Shown here: positions 54,100 to 64,000 of the stretch, one piece after another | How the letters are laid out: each line of letters opens with the position of its first letter | How positions within the stretch are numbered: position 1 is the first letter of the stretch | Assembly: GCA_958510825.1 (NCBI GenBank) | Contig: OY294046.1 | Span: forward strand, 11,820,847-11,884,846 | Length of the DNA: 64,000 bases | From: Brachypterus glaber | Taxonomy: Eukaryota; Arthropoda; Insecta; Coleoptera; Kateretidae | Direction of reading: 5' to 3' | The notes under the pieces: generated by a model | The model's input: only the letters and a program-made list of their open reading frames with translations | Database searches by the model: none | What the model was told of the DNA's origin: nothing | Position numbers and translations under genes: made by a program

Positions 54100-54680
54100 A
54101 CAGAGCTTGAAGAGTATTAAATATATTTCCAAAATCCTCAATAAATATTTTCAAAAAGTCTGTATGTATGTTTGTCACGTTTTTTATGCGAACGATAACT
54201 CAAAAATATAAATATGCGATCAATATGAAATTTTTAGAATAAATCAAGTTCTGCTAGAGGAAGAACCTAATTGTTTTTGAAAAATATCCCTTCAAACATA
54301 AAAAAGTTATAGGGGGTGCAACTTTTCAAAAAAAAAAGTCACAATCCAAATTAAAAAAAAGAAACATTACTTTGATTAAAATAAATATTCATAAATAAAA
54401 ATCGTCCTAAGCAAAAAAATCTTGGATATAAATTTGTATCATGAAAAAATAAGCAACTCTTTTTTTCAAATGTCCGTCTGTCCGTCCGTTAGTCTGTCCG
54501 TCCGTCTGTCTGATGTCACGATGTTTGTAGACACGATAACTCAAGAACGAATAATCCGATCGTATTAAAATTTTCAGGAAAAATCAAGTCCTATGAGGCG
54601 AAGATCCCTATTAATTTTTAAACTAATCCCCCCAAAAACAAAAAAGTTGTGAGGGGTTGAACTTAAAAAAAAAATCGAAA
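54100..54680 (+). repeat. GTCTGTCCGTCCGT repeat with AACTCAAGAACGA block
   Basis: GTCCGTCTGTCCGTCCGTTA, ACGATAACTCAAGAACG, TTTTCAGGAAAAATCAAGTC and AAGATCCCTATTAATTTT recur in order at 22040-22250. An earlier, diverged unit of the same family starts at 54165 (GTTTTTTATGCGAACGATAA). Confidence 0.6.
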
Positions 54681-54839
54681 AATGCTGAAAGAAAATTCAG
54701 ATTAACTTATTTTTTTCAGGAAAAATTATTTTTATTATAAGGATCAATTCTACAAACAAAAATAATAAATAAAAAAATTGAACAATTTTGAATTTTTTTT
54801 TAGATTTTTTTGTTTTGCATTAATATTAAAAAATGTCTG

Positions 54840-55170
54840 CATTAGTAATTCAGACCCTTCCAGTACCTGCATTACTTGCATTTAATGTGCATTATCTGTA
54901 AATTACGTACATTATCTGCATTACGTGCGTTATTCTGCATTATTGTGCATTATTCTGCATTACCTGCATTATTTTGCATTAGTTTTGGTGAAAACCGTCA
55001 AGCTTTTTTTGAAGGTGAGGAAAAATGTTTTTTGGAGCTGAGGACCTTTTTTTTTAAAAAGTCATCAAAAATGTTGTCGGGATTTTTTTTTTGCTGCAAG
55101 AATGTGTGCATTACTTTGCATTATTCTGCATTAAAAATATCGTGCAGTACATGCATTTTTAGTAAAAATA
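54840..55170. repeat. TGCATTA word array
   Basis: About fifteen TGCATTA(T/C) words, some as GTGCATTATTC or CTGCATTAC, over 330 bp, with GTGAAAACCGTCAAGCTTTT in the middle, a word also found in the 83 bp array at 58252-58655. The array is cut by the element at 55171. Confidence 0.65.
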
Positions 55171-55573
55171 CACGGAAAGAAATTAGTGGACTCTGCGCTA
55201 TACATTATAAGATATTTGGTAACAGTGGCAAATTATAGTGATTTAAGCTATAGATTATAAGGGACACAATAACTAATAATGTTAAAAATAAATTGGAAAC
55301 GATTATATATATTACAGACACGATTATATTTATTACAGGCACTATTATAAATGTACAGAAATTTTATTATATTATAAAAATTATTAGCACGGACAATAAT
55401 TAAATCTATTTAAGCTATAAATGCCATACTATTTGTTATATTTTATTATTCATATAAATTTTTACACTGACTGCCATAATTGTAAGAGAAAGCCTTGTAT
55501 TTCTATAATAAGCGATTATAATTTGCTTGGTATGTGTGTTATAGCGCTCCTAGCTATAATTTTTTTTTCCGTG
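55171..55573. mobile_element. TA-flanked element with CACGGAAA ends and TATAAT words
   Basis: CACGGAAAGAAATTA and TAATTTTTTTTTCCGTG are inverted ends with TA on each side (55169-55170; 55574-55575). The interior repeats ATTATAA, GCTATAAAT and AATTATAG words in both orientations. A TATCGTGCAGTA word occurs on both flanks. Confidence 0.7.
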
Positions 55574-56148
55574 TATCGTGCAGTATTTTTCATGAATTTT
55601 CTGCAGTAGATGTACAAAAATTTTCCAGTGATAGACTGCTCGCTTTCCCCTATAGCATATCCAAATATAAAAATATACAATTTGCCTGCAGGACAATCTT
55701 AAATAATTCTCTGCTTTGTCCTTAAAGTTAATTTAAGAAATCCATACATAAGTATTAAGTGATCAATATCAGATTGTCACGTAATATTTCATGACTCAAC
55801 ACAGTTAAAGTAAAAATATTTAGGACATTGGTTTTTCTCAATTACTTACAGGAAACTATAAAAATGCGTTTTCTCCTTCACCTTTAAGTTTGTATATGAG
55901 TCATAAAGACTTTATGAAGAAATAAACAGTATCGGAAAGACACTCTCACTAATAACTTTAATGAATCAAGTGACAGGACTGCAGTTATATTTTTGGACGA
56001 GTTTTTGGTTGCCCAATTTTCGTGTATTTGAGAAATTGGCTCAAAGACGAATTTATTGGTTATGTCATTTTCAAAGAGCGTTTGAATCATTTCATAACTA
56101 AAAAACGGCTATAGCCCGCGCTAAATGGATAACAATTGATTCAAGATA

Positions 56149-56976
56149 CCCTAGTAGAAATTTAACGTTAGAATAACATTTTTCTAACGTTAGAAAACTG
56201 TATAAAAGTACGTTATAAAATATGTGCAAATGTCCCGCTTTTTAACGTTAGAATCTAACGTTAGTTACAAACGTTAATCTAACGTTAGATTTTTAAGTTA
56301 GAAATACGTTATAAATACGTTTAATTTCTAACTTTCGGAGGGGGCGTGGCCAACTAGGAAATTTCTACCTGCATCATAAAATGGCAGCTGGAGACCAATT
56401 TATTCATATAAATAAATCCTAATATATTTTAGCAATCATAATATTTTTAAACATAATTTCATTACATTTATTTATAAAAGAGCCATCTTATTAGGTGGCC
56501 CTAAATATTTTTCGTGTAATATGCTGTTATACTTCGATAAATACGTTTACCTCTCAGAAAAACTTTATATTTAGTTAGTTAATATTTATTTATAATATCA
56601 GAATCTTAAAATATTTTGTCAATTCTAATACAGCGTTGCCAGACTTACTATAATTTTGACTTATTATAGAAATAATAAATAATTATCAAACCTAGGCACA
56701 TAGCTATCTGAAATGAGTATTTTCTACTATAGCTAACGTATTAATAATGAAAATTTAAAAAATATTTAAAGTTAGAATAAGGTTAGAAAAAGGTGAGAAT
56801 TTAGTTGGAAAACTAACGTTAGATTTATGTATTTTATAACGTTTTTATCAAACGTTAGTTTTTAAAGTTAGATTTATATATTTTATAACGTTTTTGTATA
56901 ACGTTTGAGACTAAACATAAAAATGTCACTAATCTAATGTTATGTTAAGTTAGATTTGTGTACTTTTCTACCAGGG
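56149..56976. mobile_element. TA-flanked element filled with TAACGTTAGA
   Basis: CCCTAGTAGAAA and TTTCTACCAGGG are inverted ends, with TA directly outside (56147-56148; 56977-56978). The end zones (56163-56340; 56765-56950) hold about twenty TAACGTTAGA/TCTAACGTTA words, including the palindrome TAACGTTA; the middle is ordinary AT-rich sequence. No frame. Confidence 0.8.
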
Positions 56977-57186
56977 TAGTATCGTTATTTTTTAAAAACA
57001 ATAAATTAACTTCACTTGGATGGATAAAAAATAACCAAGCTTCAAGAGGGAGGAGGATACTTCATAGCACTTCATAGGCGTGTGTGAGGCGCTAAGCAGG
57101 CTGAGGTACCTTCGGAGTAGCACAACACCGAAGGGATGATGTGACTCCCTTGTCTGGTAAGATATAGTAGCTTTCACTAGGTAATA

Positions 57187-57305
57187 CAGGGCCGTCGAGA
57201 GAAAATGAAAAAAAAAATTGTCAATATATTCGGACCCTACTGGGCCCCTAAGAACACCCCGGGCTCGGGGGAATAAACCCTGTCCCCAGCCTCTCCACGG
57301 CCCTG
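57187..57305. mobile_element. Short CAGGGCCGT element
   Basis: CAGGGCCGTCGAGAGAAAAT is mirrored by CCTCTCCACGGCCCTG. Inside, CTGGGCCCCTAAGAACACCC is GC-rich. About 120 bp. Confidence 0.55.
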
Positions 57306-57635
57306 ATGAAATCTATTAGATTCGACAGGGAGGAGAATAGTCAACTTGGTAGGGTGACTTGGGGTCGACAAAAAGAGCTATGGGGACCATTTGTCAGACC
57401 TAGAGCCAGCCCGTCGAGTGCTACTACCAATTTCTCTTGGACTATGTCTTTCCCAGAATGTGTTTAATGGATTTTTAACCCACTTCCAATGCATCTAGAT
57501 CCACTAGAGTCTAGATAAGATCAATCTTGTTTTGCAGCCTTAACAGCAGCCATATCAATGCAGTCATAACAATATAGGTAGTATTTATTAAAATAAACCC
57601 AAACACCTTATTTCCATTAAGAAAAAACGAAAATA

Positions 57636-57873
57636 TACTCGTGCCAATCTGAGAATGCGACTCTGGCCTCACAGGGCGTAAACTAAATACCACTCTGTAG
57701 GGTAACTGAAACTTATTTCTTAAGATTTAATAAATTATTTTTGTTTATATACATTTTCTATACATATAATAATTATGTATTAAGTCTTAATAAATAAGTT
57801 TCAGTTACACTACAGAGTGCTTTTTTAATTTACGCGCTGTGACGTCAGTCGCATTCTCAGATTGGCACGACAT
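57636..57873. mobile_element. Short foldback with CGTGCCAATCTGAGAATGCG arms
   Basis: CGTGCCAATCTGAGAATGCG, CACTCTGTAGGGTAACTGAA and AAGATTTAATAAA return in inverse order as TTAATAAATAAGTTTCAGTT, ACTACAGAGTG and CGCATTCTCAGATTGGCACG. Near-complete hairpin of about 240 bp. Confidence 0.75.
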
Positions 57874-58006
57874 AAAGTGAACCTTTAAATAAATTTATCT
57901 TAAGATTTTAAAATCTTTCCATTGGCTAACAAAATAGTCGTCCCAACTTCCCATATCACAAATTATTATTGTGATTTTTTTAAATAAATCCTTCAAATGA
58001 AAGTTT

Positions 58007-58140
58007 TCTTCTGAAGAACTGTGGAGGAACTCCGAGGAACTCTTAGGAACTATGAAGAACTCTGGAGGAACTCCGAGGAACTCCAAAGGAACTTTTTGCA
58101 AAAAGGAACTCTTTTGTACAAATTTCAGACGCGGTCATAA
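58007..58140. repeat. GGAACTC word array, left block
   Basis: About ten GAGGAACTC/GAAGAACTC words ending TTGCAAAAAGGAACTCTTTT then GTACAAATTTCAGACGCGGT. The same array and the same ending recur at 58690-58885, so the two blocks flank the 83 bp array as direct repeats. Confidence 0.75.
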
Positions 58141-58251
58141 ACAATTATTACTTATTACCCATGCTGATTAACGTTTTTATATTCAAACCAGATGAGCCGT
58201 TCTAAACACCTCATCAAAACATCCTACCTATGGGCGCCAATTTTTTTTGCA

Positions 58252-58655
58252 GGGGCGCCATGTTTGATAGAAACCGTCAGGGACAAAGCTTTTTTTCCTG
58301 AAGGTAATTTTGGGGCGCCAATTGCCAATTTTTGTTTTTTTTTTTTTTTGAAGGGGCGTCAAGTTTGGTAGAAACCGTCAGGGACAAAGCTTTTTTTCTA
58401 GAAGGTAAATTTGGGGGTGCCATTTTACATTTGAAGGGGCGTCAAGTTTGGTAGTAACCGTCAGGGACAAAGCTTTTTTTCATGAAGGTAAATTTGGGGG
58501 TGCCATTTTACATTTGAAGGGGCGTCAAGTTTGGTAGTAACCGTCAGGGACAAAGCTTTTTTTCATGAAGGTATTTTTTGGGCGTCAACTTCGTTTTTTG
58601 TAGGGGCGCCAAGTTTTGGTTGAAACCGTCAGGGACAAAGCTTTTTTTTCGAGGG
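58252..58655 (+). repeat. 83 bp minisatellite, five units
   Basis: GGGGCG(T/C)CAAGTTTGGTAG then AAACCGTCAGGGACAAAGCT and a T-run starts units at 58252, 58353, 58436, 58519 and 58603. The middle three are almost identical and 83 bp long; the first is lengthened by a T-run. Confidence 0.9.
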
Positions 58656-58689
58656 TGCCTTATTGGCTTATTTGCCAAAAATTACCCCT

Positions 58690-58885
58690 CCCAGAGAGGA
58701 ACTCTTAAGGAACACAGGAGGAACTCCCAAGGAATTCGGAGGAACTCTCAAGGAATTCGGAGGAACTCCGAAGAACTCGGAGGAACTCTGGAGAAACTCC
58801 GATGAACTCCGGAGGAACTTCGAAGGAACTCAGAGGAACTCTTTGCAAAAAGGAACTCTTTTGTACAAATTTCAGACGCGGTCAG
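58690..58885. repeat. GGAACTC word array, right block
   Basis: About fifteen GAGGAACTC, AAGGAATTCGGAG and GAACTCCGA words, then the same tail as the left block (TTCAGACGCGGTCA). The reading frames of 75-105 codons here translate the array and are not genes. Confidence 0.75.
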
Positions 58886-59339
58886 CCCCTCATCTTCATA
58901 TTTATAGCGTTGCATTCTTCATCCGAGGCCTCATCCAACCCCCAAAAATTTTAATTATTAATATGAATATGGCGCCATAATTATATTTTCCTGTATTATT
59001 TTAAAGCAATATCCATTCCGTATAATTCATGATATTGGTAATTGTTTCAAACTTCTTAAGAAAATATAAACTCATGGGTCTTGTTTGTTGTCTGACCATG
59101 GTAACTAAATGTTGTTTTCCTAGTGTTAGAACCACGTGTGTAAATAATAGGTAGGTACTAATACAAATACGATGTCTGTGCGGTGAAGCGTGTCACACTG
59201 TTTTTTAGTACATCGTAGTTTTCTCTGCAAAACCCACAGAACACAAAACCCAAACAAGACGCAAATATCCTTAAATTAAATTAAATATCCGGGCGTCGTC
59301 GAACGATTTCCCGAGGATTATCCCTACACTTTCAGACGA

Positions 59340-60595
59340 AACAGTTCCTAAACTCAGGGGCGTCATTTCAGATTTTGCCAGGGGGGGGGGGGCAAAACTA
59401 AAATTTGTGGTAACTTAAAAACAATGGTATCACCGAGGGTATCCCAGTGTTCCTACAAATATTAGATTTTTAAATTCCCTGTTTTTTCCAGGGTTTCCCT
59501 GACCAAAATCATGAAAGCCTTTTAAACAAACGCTCGGACGGGTCGATTTTTATTTTTAATTTAGCAAATTTTGGTGTTAAAAAAGTTATAAACAATTTCA
59601 CCCCCTTGCACCCTCCCATCACAACTTTTTTTTTCAAAAACCTACGCCTTGTGATACATCGTTGAAAAGGTTATTTAATAAGCTTTCTAACGATGTATGA
59701 TAAAGTCTTATTTGACAAAGGGCTTATAAAAAATGGGAGGCTATTTGAAAAAAAAAGTGGGTACAAGGGGGTGAAAATTTTGATAAAATTTGGTGTAAAC
59801 CAAAATTTGCAAAATTAAAAATAAAAATCGACCTGTCTGACCATTTTTTTCTTTAAATTGTAACTGGGAAGTTAAAAAAATGCTCAGATGCCAGGGGGGG
59901 GGGCAAATCTAAAATTTGTGGTATCACAGTGTTCCTACAAATTCTAGATTTTCAAATTCCCTGTCTTTTCCAGGTTTTCCCTGGCCAAAATCATGAAATT
60001 CCCTATGTCAAACGTAAAAAATATAAATAATTTTTTGATACTTAAAGTCTGAAATCACCCGATTAACTTTTCAGTTTAAGTCTTTTAAAAAAACGCTCGG
60101 ACAGTTCGATTTTTATTTTTTATTTTGCAAATTTTGGTGTCATTTCAGTGTTCCTACAAATATTAGATTTTTAAATTCCCTGTTTTTTCCAGGGTTTCCC
60201 TGACCAAAATCATGAAAGCCTTTTAAACAAACGCTCGGATGGGTCGATTTTTATTTTTTATTTAGCAAATTTTGGTGTTAAAAAAGTTATAAAAAAATTC
60301 ACCCCCTTGCACCCTCCCATCACAATACTTTTTTTTTCAAATAGCAACCTACCCCTTAAGGCCTTCTGATACATCCTTGAAAAGGTTTATAAAAAAATGG
60401 ATGGCTATTTGAAAAAAAGTGGGTGCAAGGGGGTGAAAATTGTGATAAAATTTGGTGTAAACCAAAATTTTCAAAATTGAAAATAAAAATCGACATGTCG
60501 ACTATTTTTTTCTTTAACTTGTAACTGGTTAAAAAAAATGCTCAGATAGGTCGATTTTTATTTTTTCCCAAAATCGTAAAAAAAATCCTAGGGAA
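59340..60595. repeat. Repeated CCAGTGTTCCTACAAAT / CACCCCCTTGCACCCTCCCA segments
   Basis: Blocks TGTTCCTACAAATATTAGAT, ATTCCCTGTTTTTTCCAGGG and ACCCCCTTGCACCCTCCCAT occur at about 59450-59640 and again at 60148-60320, with inverted partners (GTGGGTACAAGGGGGTGAAA near 59757 and 60418). The zone is a set of nested, duplicated inverted-repeat elements. No gene. Confidence 0.6.
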
Positions 60596-60738
60596 CGTTC
60601 AAGTATTACGTAACGCTCCCAGTGGGGTGGGGGTCATTTTGGAGTGTTACGCCCATGTTTATGGTATAGGAAAATAGCGTTACAGGGGGGAGGGGTGGGG
60701 GTCCAAAATTACGTAACGCAAATTTTGATCATTTAACT
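60595..60738. repeat. TATTACGTAACGC element, both ends present
   Basis: GAACGTTCAAGTATTACGTA and, 100 bp later, GGGTCCAAAATTACGTAACG then CAAATTTTGATCAT, with GTGTTACGCCCATGTTTATG and AATAGCGTTACAGGGGGG between them. This is the most complete copy of the family in the window. Confidence 0.7.
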
Positions 60739-60740
60739 TT

Positions 60741-61627
60741 TTTAAATATTCCATCAATCTATTTTCTAATCATCGTACAGATTGATATTGGTTGACTGTA
60801 GTTTCGGGCTGCTGGCCCTCTTCAGTACCAAGAGTCAACTCTGTACGCTGAAAATATTCTTTGACTTTATTCAGTAAATGAATAATGTCATGAGATTAAT
60901 GTTTGCTTGTGCGCCATCTATTGCTAGATGTAGACAACTACTCATACTTCTTCTAGTCTGGAGACTAAATGGTGTGTCTCAAGCACATAGTATCACTAAC
61001 GTGTGGTTAGGCGTAGAATTTATAAGGACAGCAATTTTTAATTTTAAACAAAATTATAAAAATATTTAAATATTCCATCAATCTATTTTCTAATCATCGT
61101 ACAAAGTGATATTGGTAGACTGCAATTTCGGGCTGCTGGCCCTCTTCAGTACCAAGAGTCAACTCTAAGAAAATATTCTTTGACTTTATTCCGTAAATGA
61201 ATAATGTCATGAGATTGATGTTTGTGTGTGCGCCATCTATTGCTAGATGTAGAAAACTACTCATAGAAGGGCCAGTAGCCCGAAACTGCAGTCTACCAAT
61301 ATTACTTTGTACGGAGAGGATGAAAGATCCTCTCATTACTTAGCCGAGTGTGTCAGATACGACAGGATCAGGTTGCAAGTCTTTGAAACTCTAAGACTCA
61401 ACCAAGAGGAACTAAGAGATCTCCCCTGGGCCAATATCCTGACCTTTATTGAAAGGACGGGCAGGTTCAAGGAGGACTTAAATTAGTAAATGGCTGCGAT
61501 TGCCTGGGGTGACAAAAAGGGCCAGAAATGGCCTAGTTGTCCGGCTTTGGCCAACCCAAAAATTTACTACTACTACTACTTTACTCTGTACGATGATTAG
61601 AATATAGATTGATGGAATATTTAAATA
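60741..61627. mobile_element. Second member of the CCATCAATCTATTTTC family, interrupted by a LINE tail
   Basis: Two tandem units about 324 bp apart (CCATCAATCTATTTTCTAAT at 60751 and 61075), a truncated end, then the inverted terminus from AGAAGGGCCAGTAGCCCGAA to TAGATTGATGGAATATTTAA. The inverted terminus is split by 61314-61580. Confidence 0.85.
61313..61580 (+). pseudogene. 5'-truncated LINE 3' end with target duplication
   Basis: A 57-codon frame ends at TAG 61484-61486: ERSSHYLAECVRYDRIRL, then LNQEELRDLPWANILTFIER and FKEDLN. The H-x4-C remnant and the late position match the C-terminal tail of R1/Jockey-like ORF2. It is followed by about 75 bp and a (TAC)n tail. TTACTTTGTACG (61302-61313) and TTACTCTGTACG (61581-61592) flank it as a 12 bp target duplication with one change. 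Confidence 0.85.
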
Positions 61628-61855
61628 ATATTTTTTAGAAGAAATATTTAAAAACCACATATTTAGTAAAAAAATCCTCCATTCCTCTTCCCTCTCCCAA
61701 AATATTACAAATTGTTTCTGAACATAACTTGTTTTTATAAGAAAGTATTCTCGCTCATTCAAGAAGAAGAAGAAGAAGGCTGGTTTGTTTAGTTTTTCAA
61801 GAAACTTTAATTTCGAAAAAAAAATGTTCAAATTGATGCAATGCAATATTTTTAA

Positions 61856-62071
61856 GGAGTCAAATCTATATTATTATATTTTGTTCATTGTCACCATCGA
61901 TATGGTACAGCTGACTGCCATGAGAAGCTATGGGCAGCAAAACAGGACGCACGGTCACCTTTATTCATGCGGTTCGTCGTTTATGAAGTCAATGAACCGA
62001 ATATGAGAAGTATAACATCAGAACCTGGTATCTCCAATTTTATAAATTTTAACAATACGAGAGAAAATTAA
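61856..62071 (+). CDS. Unidentified coding-like frame
   Basis: Seventy-one codons from a TAA at 61853 to a TAA at 62069, with a compositionally balanced middle: YGTADCHEKLWAAKQDARSP, LFMRFVVYEVNEP and NMRSITSEPGISN. A TATGGTACAG acceptor-like site lies before the balanced part. I do not recognise the protein; it does not resemble the F-BAR, SH2 or kinase parts of fps. It could be an exon of an unknown gene or an old insertion. Confidence 0.25.
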   Translation, partial: GVKSILLYFVHCHHRYGTADCHEKLWAAKQDARSPLFMRFVVYEVNEPNMRSITSEPGISNFINFNNTREN

Positions 62072-62349
62072 GCATTTTTAACAAGCCCCGACTTCAACCT
62101 TTTTTTACAAAAAAGTATAAATTTTGACTCCCAAAACTCATAAAAAAAATAAAAAATACATCAAAAAGTTAGGTGAATCGAATTAATCTCTCTTTCAGAA
62201 TTTTAATATTTTTTTGTGAGATAATTAATGAGTAAGTTGCCAGTTTTTCCTTTATAAGGGGGGGGGGATTTTTTAAATTTACATTAAGCCTTATAATTAT
62301 TTGCTTATCTATACGCCTGTCTATTTATCCGCAACTCTGGACAGTTTTA

Positions 62350-62560
62350 AAATTTATTTGATGTTTTGGGTGAGTTCTTATATAGTTAAAATAATTTTTC
62401 TTGAAAATTGGCACATATGAGTTTTTGAGGTAGTTGAAACTGAATCTAATATTTTTTTAACTCTACCCCCAGAAAGTGCAATAATTTTTAAATGTAGAGA
62501 TAGATAAAATTAAATCTGATAATAAAAAAATATTAACTCCATCCCCGGGGGAGACCAAAA
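62350..62560 (-). repeat. Decayed relative of the 31.5 kb tandem array
   Basis: Read on the minus strand it has TTTATTATCAGATTTAAT-type, ACTCTACCCCCAG/GGGGGTAGAG and TTTTCAAGAAAA words in an order similar to 31525-32090. Too diverged for firm unit borders. Confidence 0.4.
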
Positions 62561-63019
62561 TATAAATTAATAACGTAACATAATGAGGTAGATTTCAAGA
62601 ATAAGTGAAACAGAATGAAATGAGTATAAATGAAAATAAATTCTTTCCGCTTGTAATAGACATAAAAAATAAAAATAATAAAATAAAATAGTTTTCTAAA
62701 AATATGAGCTACTTACTGAGAAAAGAATAAATCTCAAAGCATTCTTGTATGCATGACTTAATTTTATACTTTGGTCTGGAAAATATATTTGTTAAAAATA
62801 GAAAATTATTTTACAAAAATCATAAAAATATTAAGCTAAAACGGAAACCCTTTCTAGAGTGGTGGTAATAAATTAAAATCGCTATATCTTGGAAACTAAC
62901 TACCGGGTGTTACAAGACCAAGGTACACCCCCCGTTTTTTTCTTTATTTTAAAAGTTAGAGATTCCAAATTTGGAACATCTCTTATTGCCATAAAACGTC
63001 AACTTTAATCATAAAAAGT

Positions 63020-63110
63020 ACATTTATGTCAATTCCGGTTTAACCGGAAATGACACCAACTTTCGATTTTTATATAGGATAACCCATATATTTTTACATA
63101 TTTCAATTCT
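63020..63110 (+). repeat. CCGGTTTAACCGGAAATGAC repeat
   Basis: TCAATTCCGGTTTAACCGGA then ATGACACCAACTTTCGATTT and TAACCCATATATTTTTACAT match the block near 7148-7215 in order (GCCGGAAATTACCTCAACTT, CACCCAGTATATGTTTACAT). Confidence 0.55.
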
Positions 63111-63590
63111 GCGCTCATTCTGAAAATAATGATTCCAAAAAAGTTACATTTTAAATGTAAATTTTTTATTTATTTAATTTTTAATTTTAATCATAGGTAC
63201 TTAAAATTACTTAAAATGATCTAAGTAACCCTAGAAAAATAAATTTACGTTAAAAACTTTTTTTAACTTAAATTTGACAGATAAAAATCCTGCCATCTGT
63301 AGTTTTCAAAGCCAACTTTGTTACTAAAATCACAAAAATATGATTTTTAACGTTTATTTTTATTTATAAAAAAGTTTGTCATAAATATAAATAAAACATA
63401 TTTTTAGATTTCTTAATAATGGTACTTTTTAATGGTACAAAATTAAAATTAAAATTTCAAAAATTTTTAGGGGCGATTCTAGGTCCAAAAATAGAAAAAA
63501 AGTTCCCATAAATAAAATAGCCATTTTGAATGTATAATTTTCTATCTATCTATCATAGATTCGAGTTCGGAAAATTTGAAAACCCTTATA

Positions 63591-64000
63591 CAGGGTGATT
63601 CAAAAATAAGTTACAACATTTTAAGGGGTGATTCTAGGTAAAAAAATATGAAAAAAAGTTCCTATAAAGGTTGGTCCGGAAATGTGCTCTAAGGGAGCTA
63701 CGACCCTCTTACTACAGTAATATCTCTGGAACCCTATAAACCAAAGTAACGAGTTTTTGCACATGCCTTAACATTGATAAAGGTTATCACTTTATGTAAT
63801 TTCTATTTTGTAATTTTAAACAGGGGCGTGCGTGTCACTTTTTTGCCCCAAACTTTTTATGTGTAGATTTTTTGACATTTTCTCAATAGCATATTAATCT
63901 TTAGTTAAAAATACATTAAAAAGATACAAATTACCAAAGAAAAATTACATAAAATGATAACCTTTATCAATGTTAAGGCATTTGCAAAAATTCGTTACTG
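63591..64000. mobile_element. CAGGGTGATT-family MITE, cut by window end
   Basis: Starts CAGGGTGATTCAAAAATAAG, then AAGGGGTGATTCTAGGTAAA, GTTGGTCCGGAAATGTGCTC and GGGAGCTACGACCCT. The left arm is intact; the right arm lies beyond the window. Confidence 0.75.

Larger units (their letters stand above)
26451..64000. other. fps intron 2 or following intergenic sequence, over 37 kb
   Basis: No exon continuing the F-BAR domain could be recognised on the plus strand up to the window end. All convincing coding-like segments here are retroelement fragments or unidentified short frames. If the gene is intact this is one very long intron; if not, exons 1-2 would be an isolated fragment. Confidence 0.5.

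Noticed and set aside
54876..55238. 120-codon frame with repeated CIICK/ALFCI words
   Set aside because: Product of the TGCATTA array and of the element inserted in it.
58578..58980. Frames with NSEELGGTLE-type repeats that look like a coiled-coil protein
   Set aside because: The amino-acid periodicity is only the translated GGAACTC array.

Overview
This is a 64 kb piece of a large, AT-rich, intron-rich eukaryotic nuclear genome, almost certainly an insect. A beetle is plausible but not provable from the sequence alone. Only two host genes can be supported, and together they account for less than 2 kb of coding sequence. The rest is a dense, nested mosaic of short inverted-repeat DNA elements, foldbacks, decayed non-LTR retroelements, minisatellites and AT-rich sequence. 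I see no bacterial-type operons, rRNA or CRISPR array.

Left part (3.4-12.5 kb, minus strand): seven exons whose splice sites and phases join into one open frame of 533 codons. They encode a disordered Ser/Thr/Lys-rich region followed by a TOG (HEAT-repeat, tubulin-binding) domain of the TOGARAM/crescerin family of ciliary microtubule regulators. The last TOG helices and the stop codon were not found, so the 3' end probably lies left of base 1. Two exons are only 40 and 46 nt. The introns are filled with transposable elements; one element ends 18 nt from a splice donor.

Middle-left (12.5-19 kb): the intergenic region between two divergently transcribed genes. It holds a 1.3 kb foldback, a 0.5 kb foldback, a 0.9 kb element with TA target duplications, and a CAGGGTGATC-type element.

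From 19.1 kb on the plus strand: the first two coding exons of the Fps/Fer non-receptor tyrosine kinase, encoding the start of its F-BAR domain and separated by a 7 kb intron. Everything from 26.45 kb to the window end would be its second intron unless unseen genes are nested there. The SH2 and kinase exons are not in the window.

Right part (26.5-64 kb): a retroelement remnant with a YLDD reverse transcriptase box and a nuclease-like C-terminal region; two near-identical 1,653 bp tandem copies carrying a LINE 3' end; a 354 bp tandem array closed by an inverted terminus, with a related copy interrupted by a LINE tail flanked by a 12 bp target duplication; a 6 kb stretch bracketed by long inverted repeats; and many small elements.

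The most striking recurrent pattern is a set of unrelated-looking elements in which the interior is saturated with one short, family-specific word, usually a perfect 6-base palindrome (GTTAAC, GATATC, GACGTC, GAATATTC, AACGTT, CCCGGG, TTCGCGAA), closed by short terminal repeats that often begin CCC or CAGGG. I call these motif-echo elements and treat them as the main lead.
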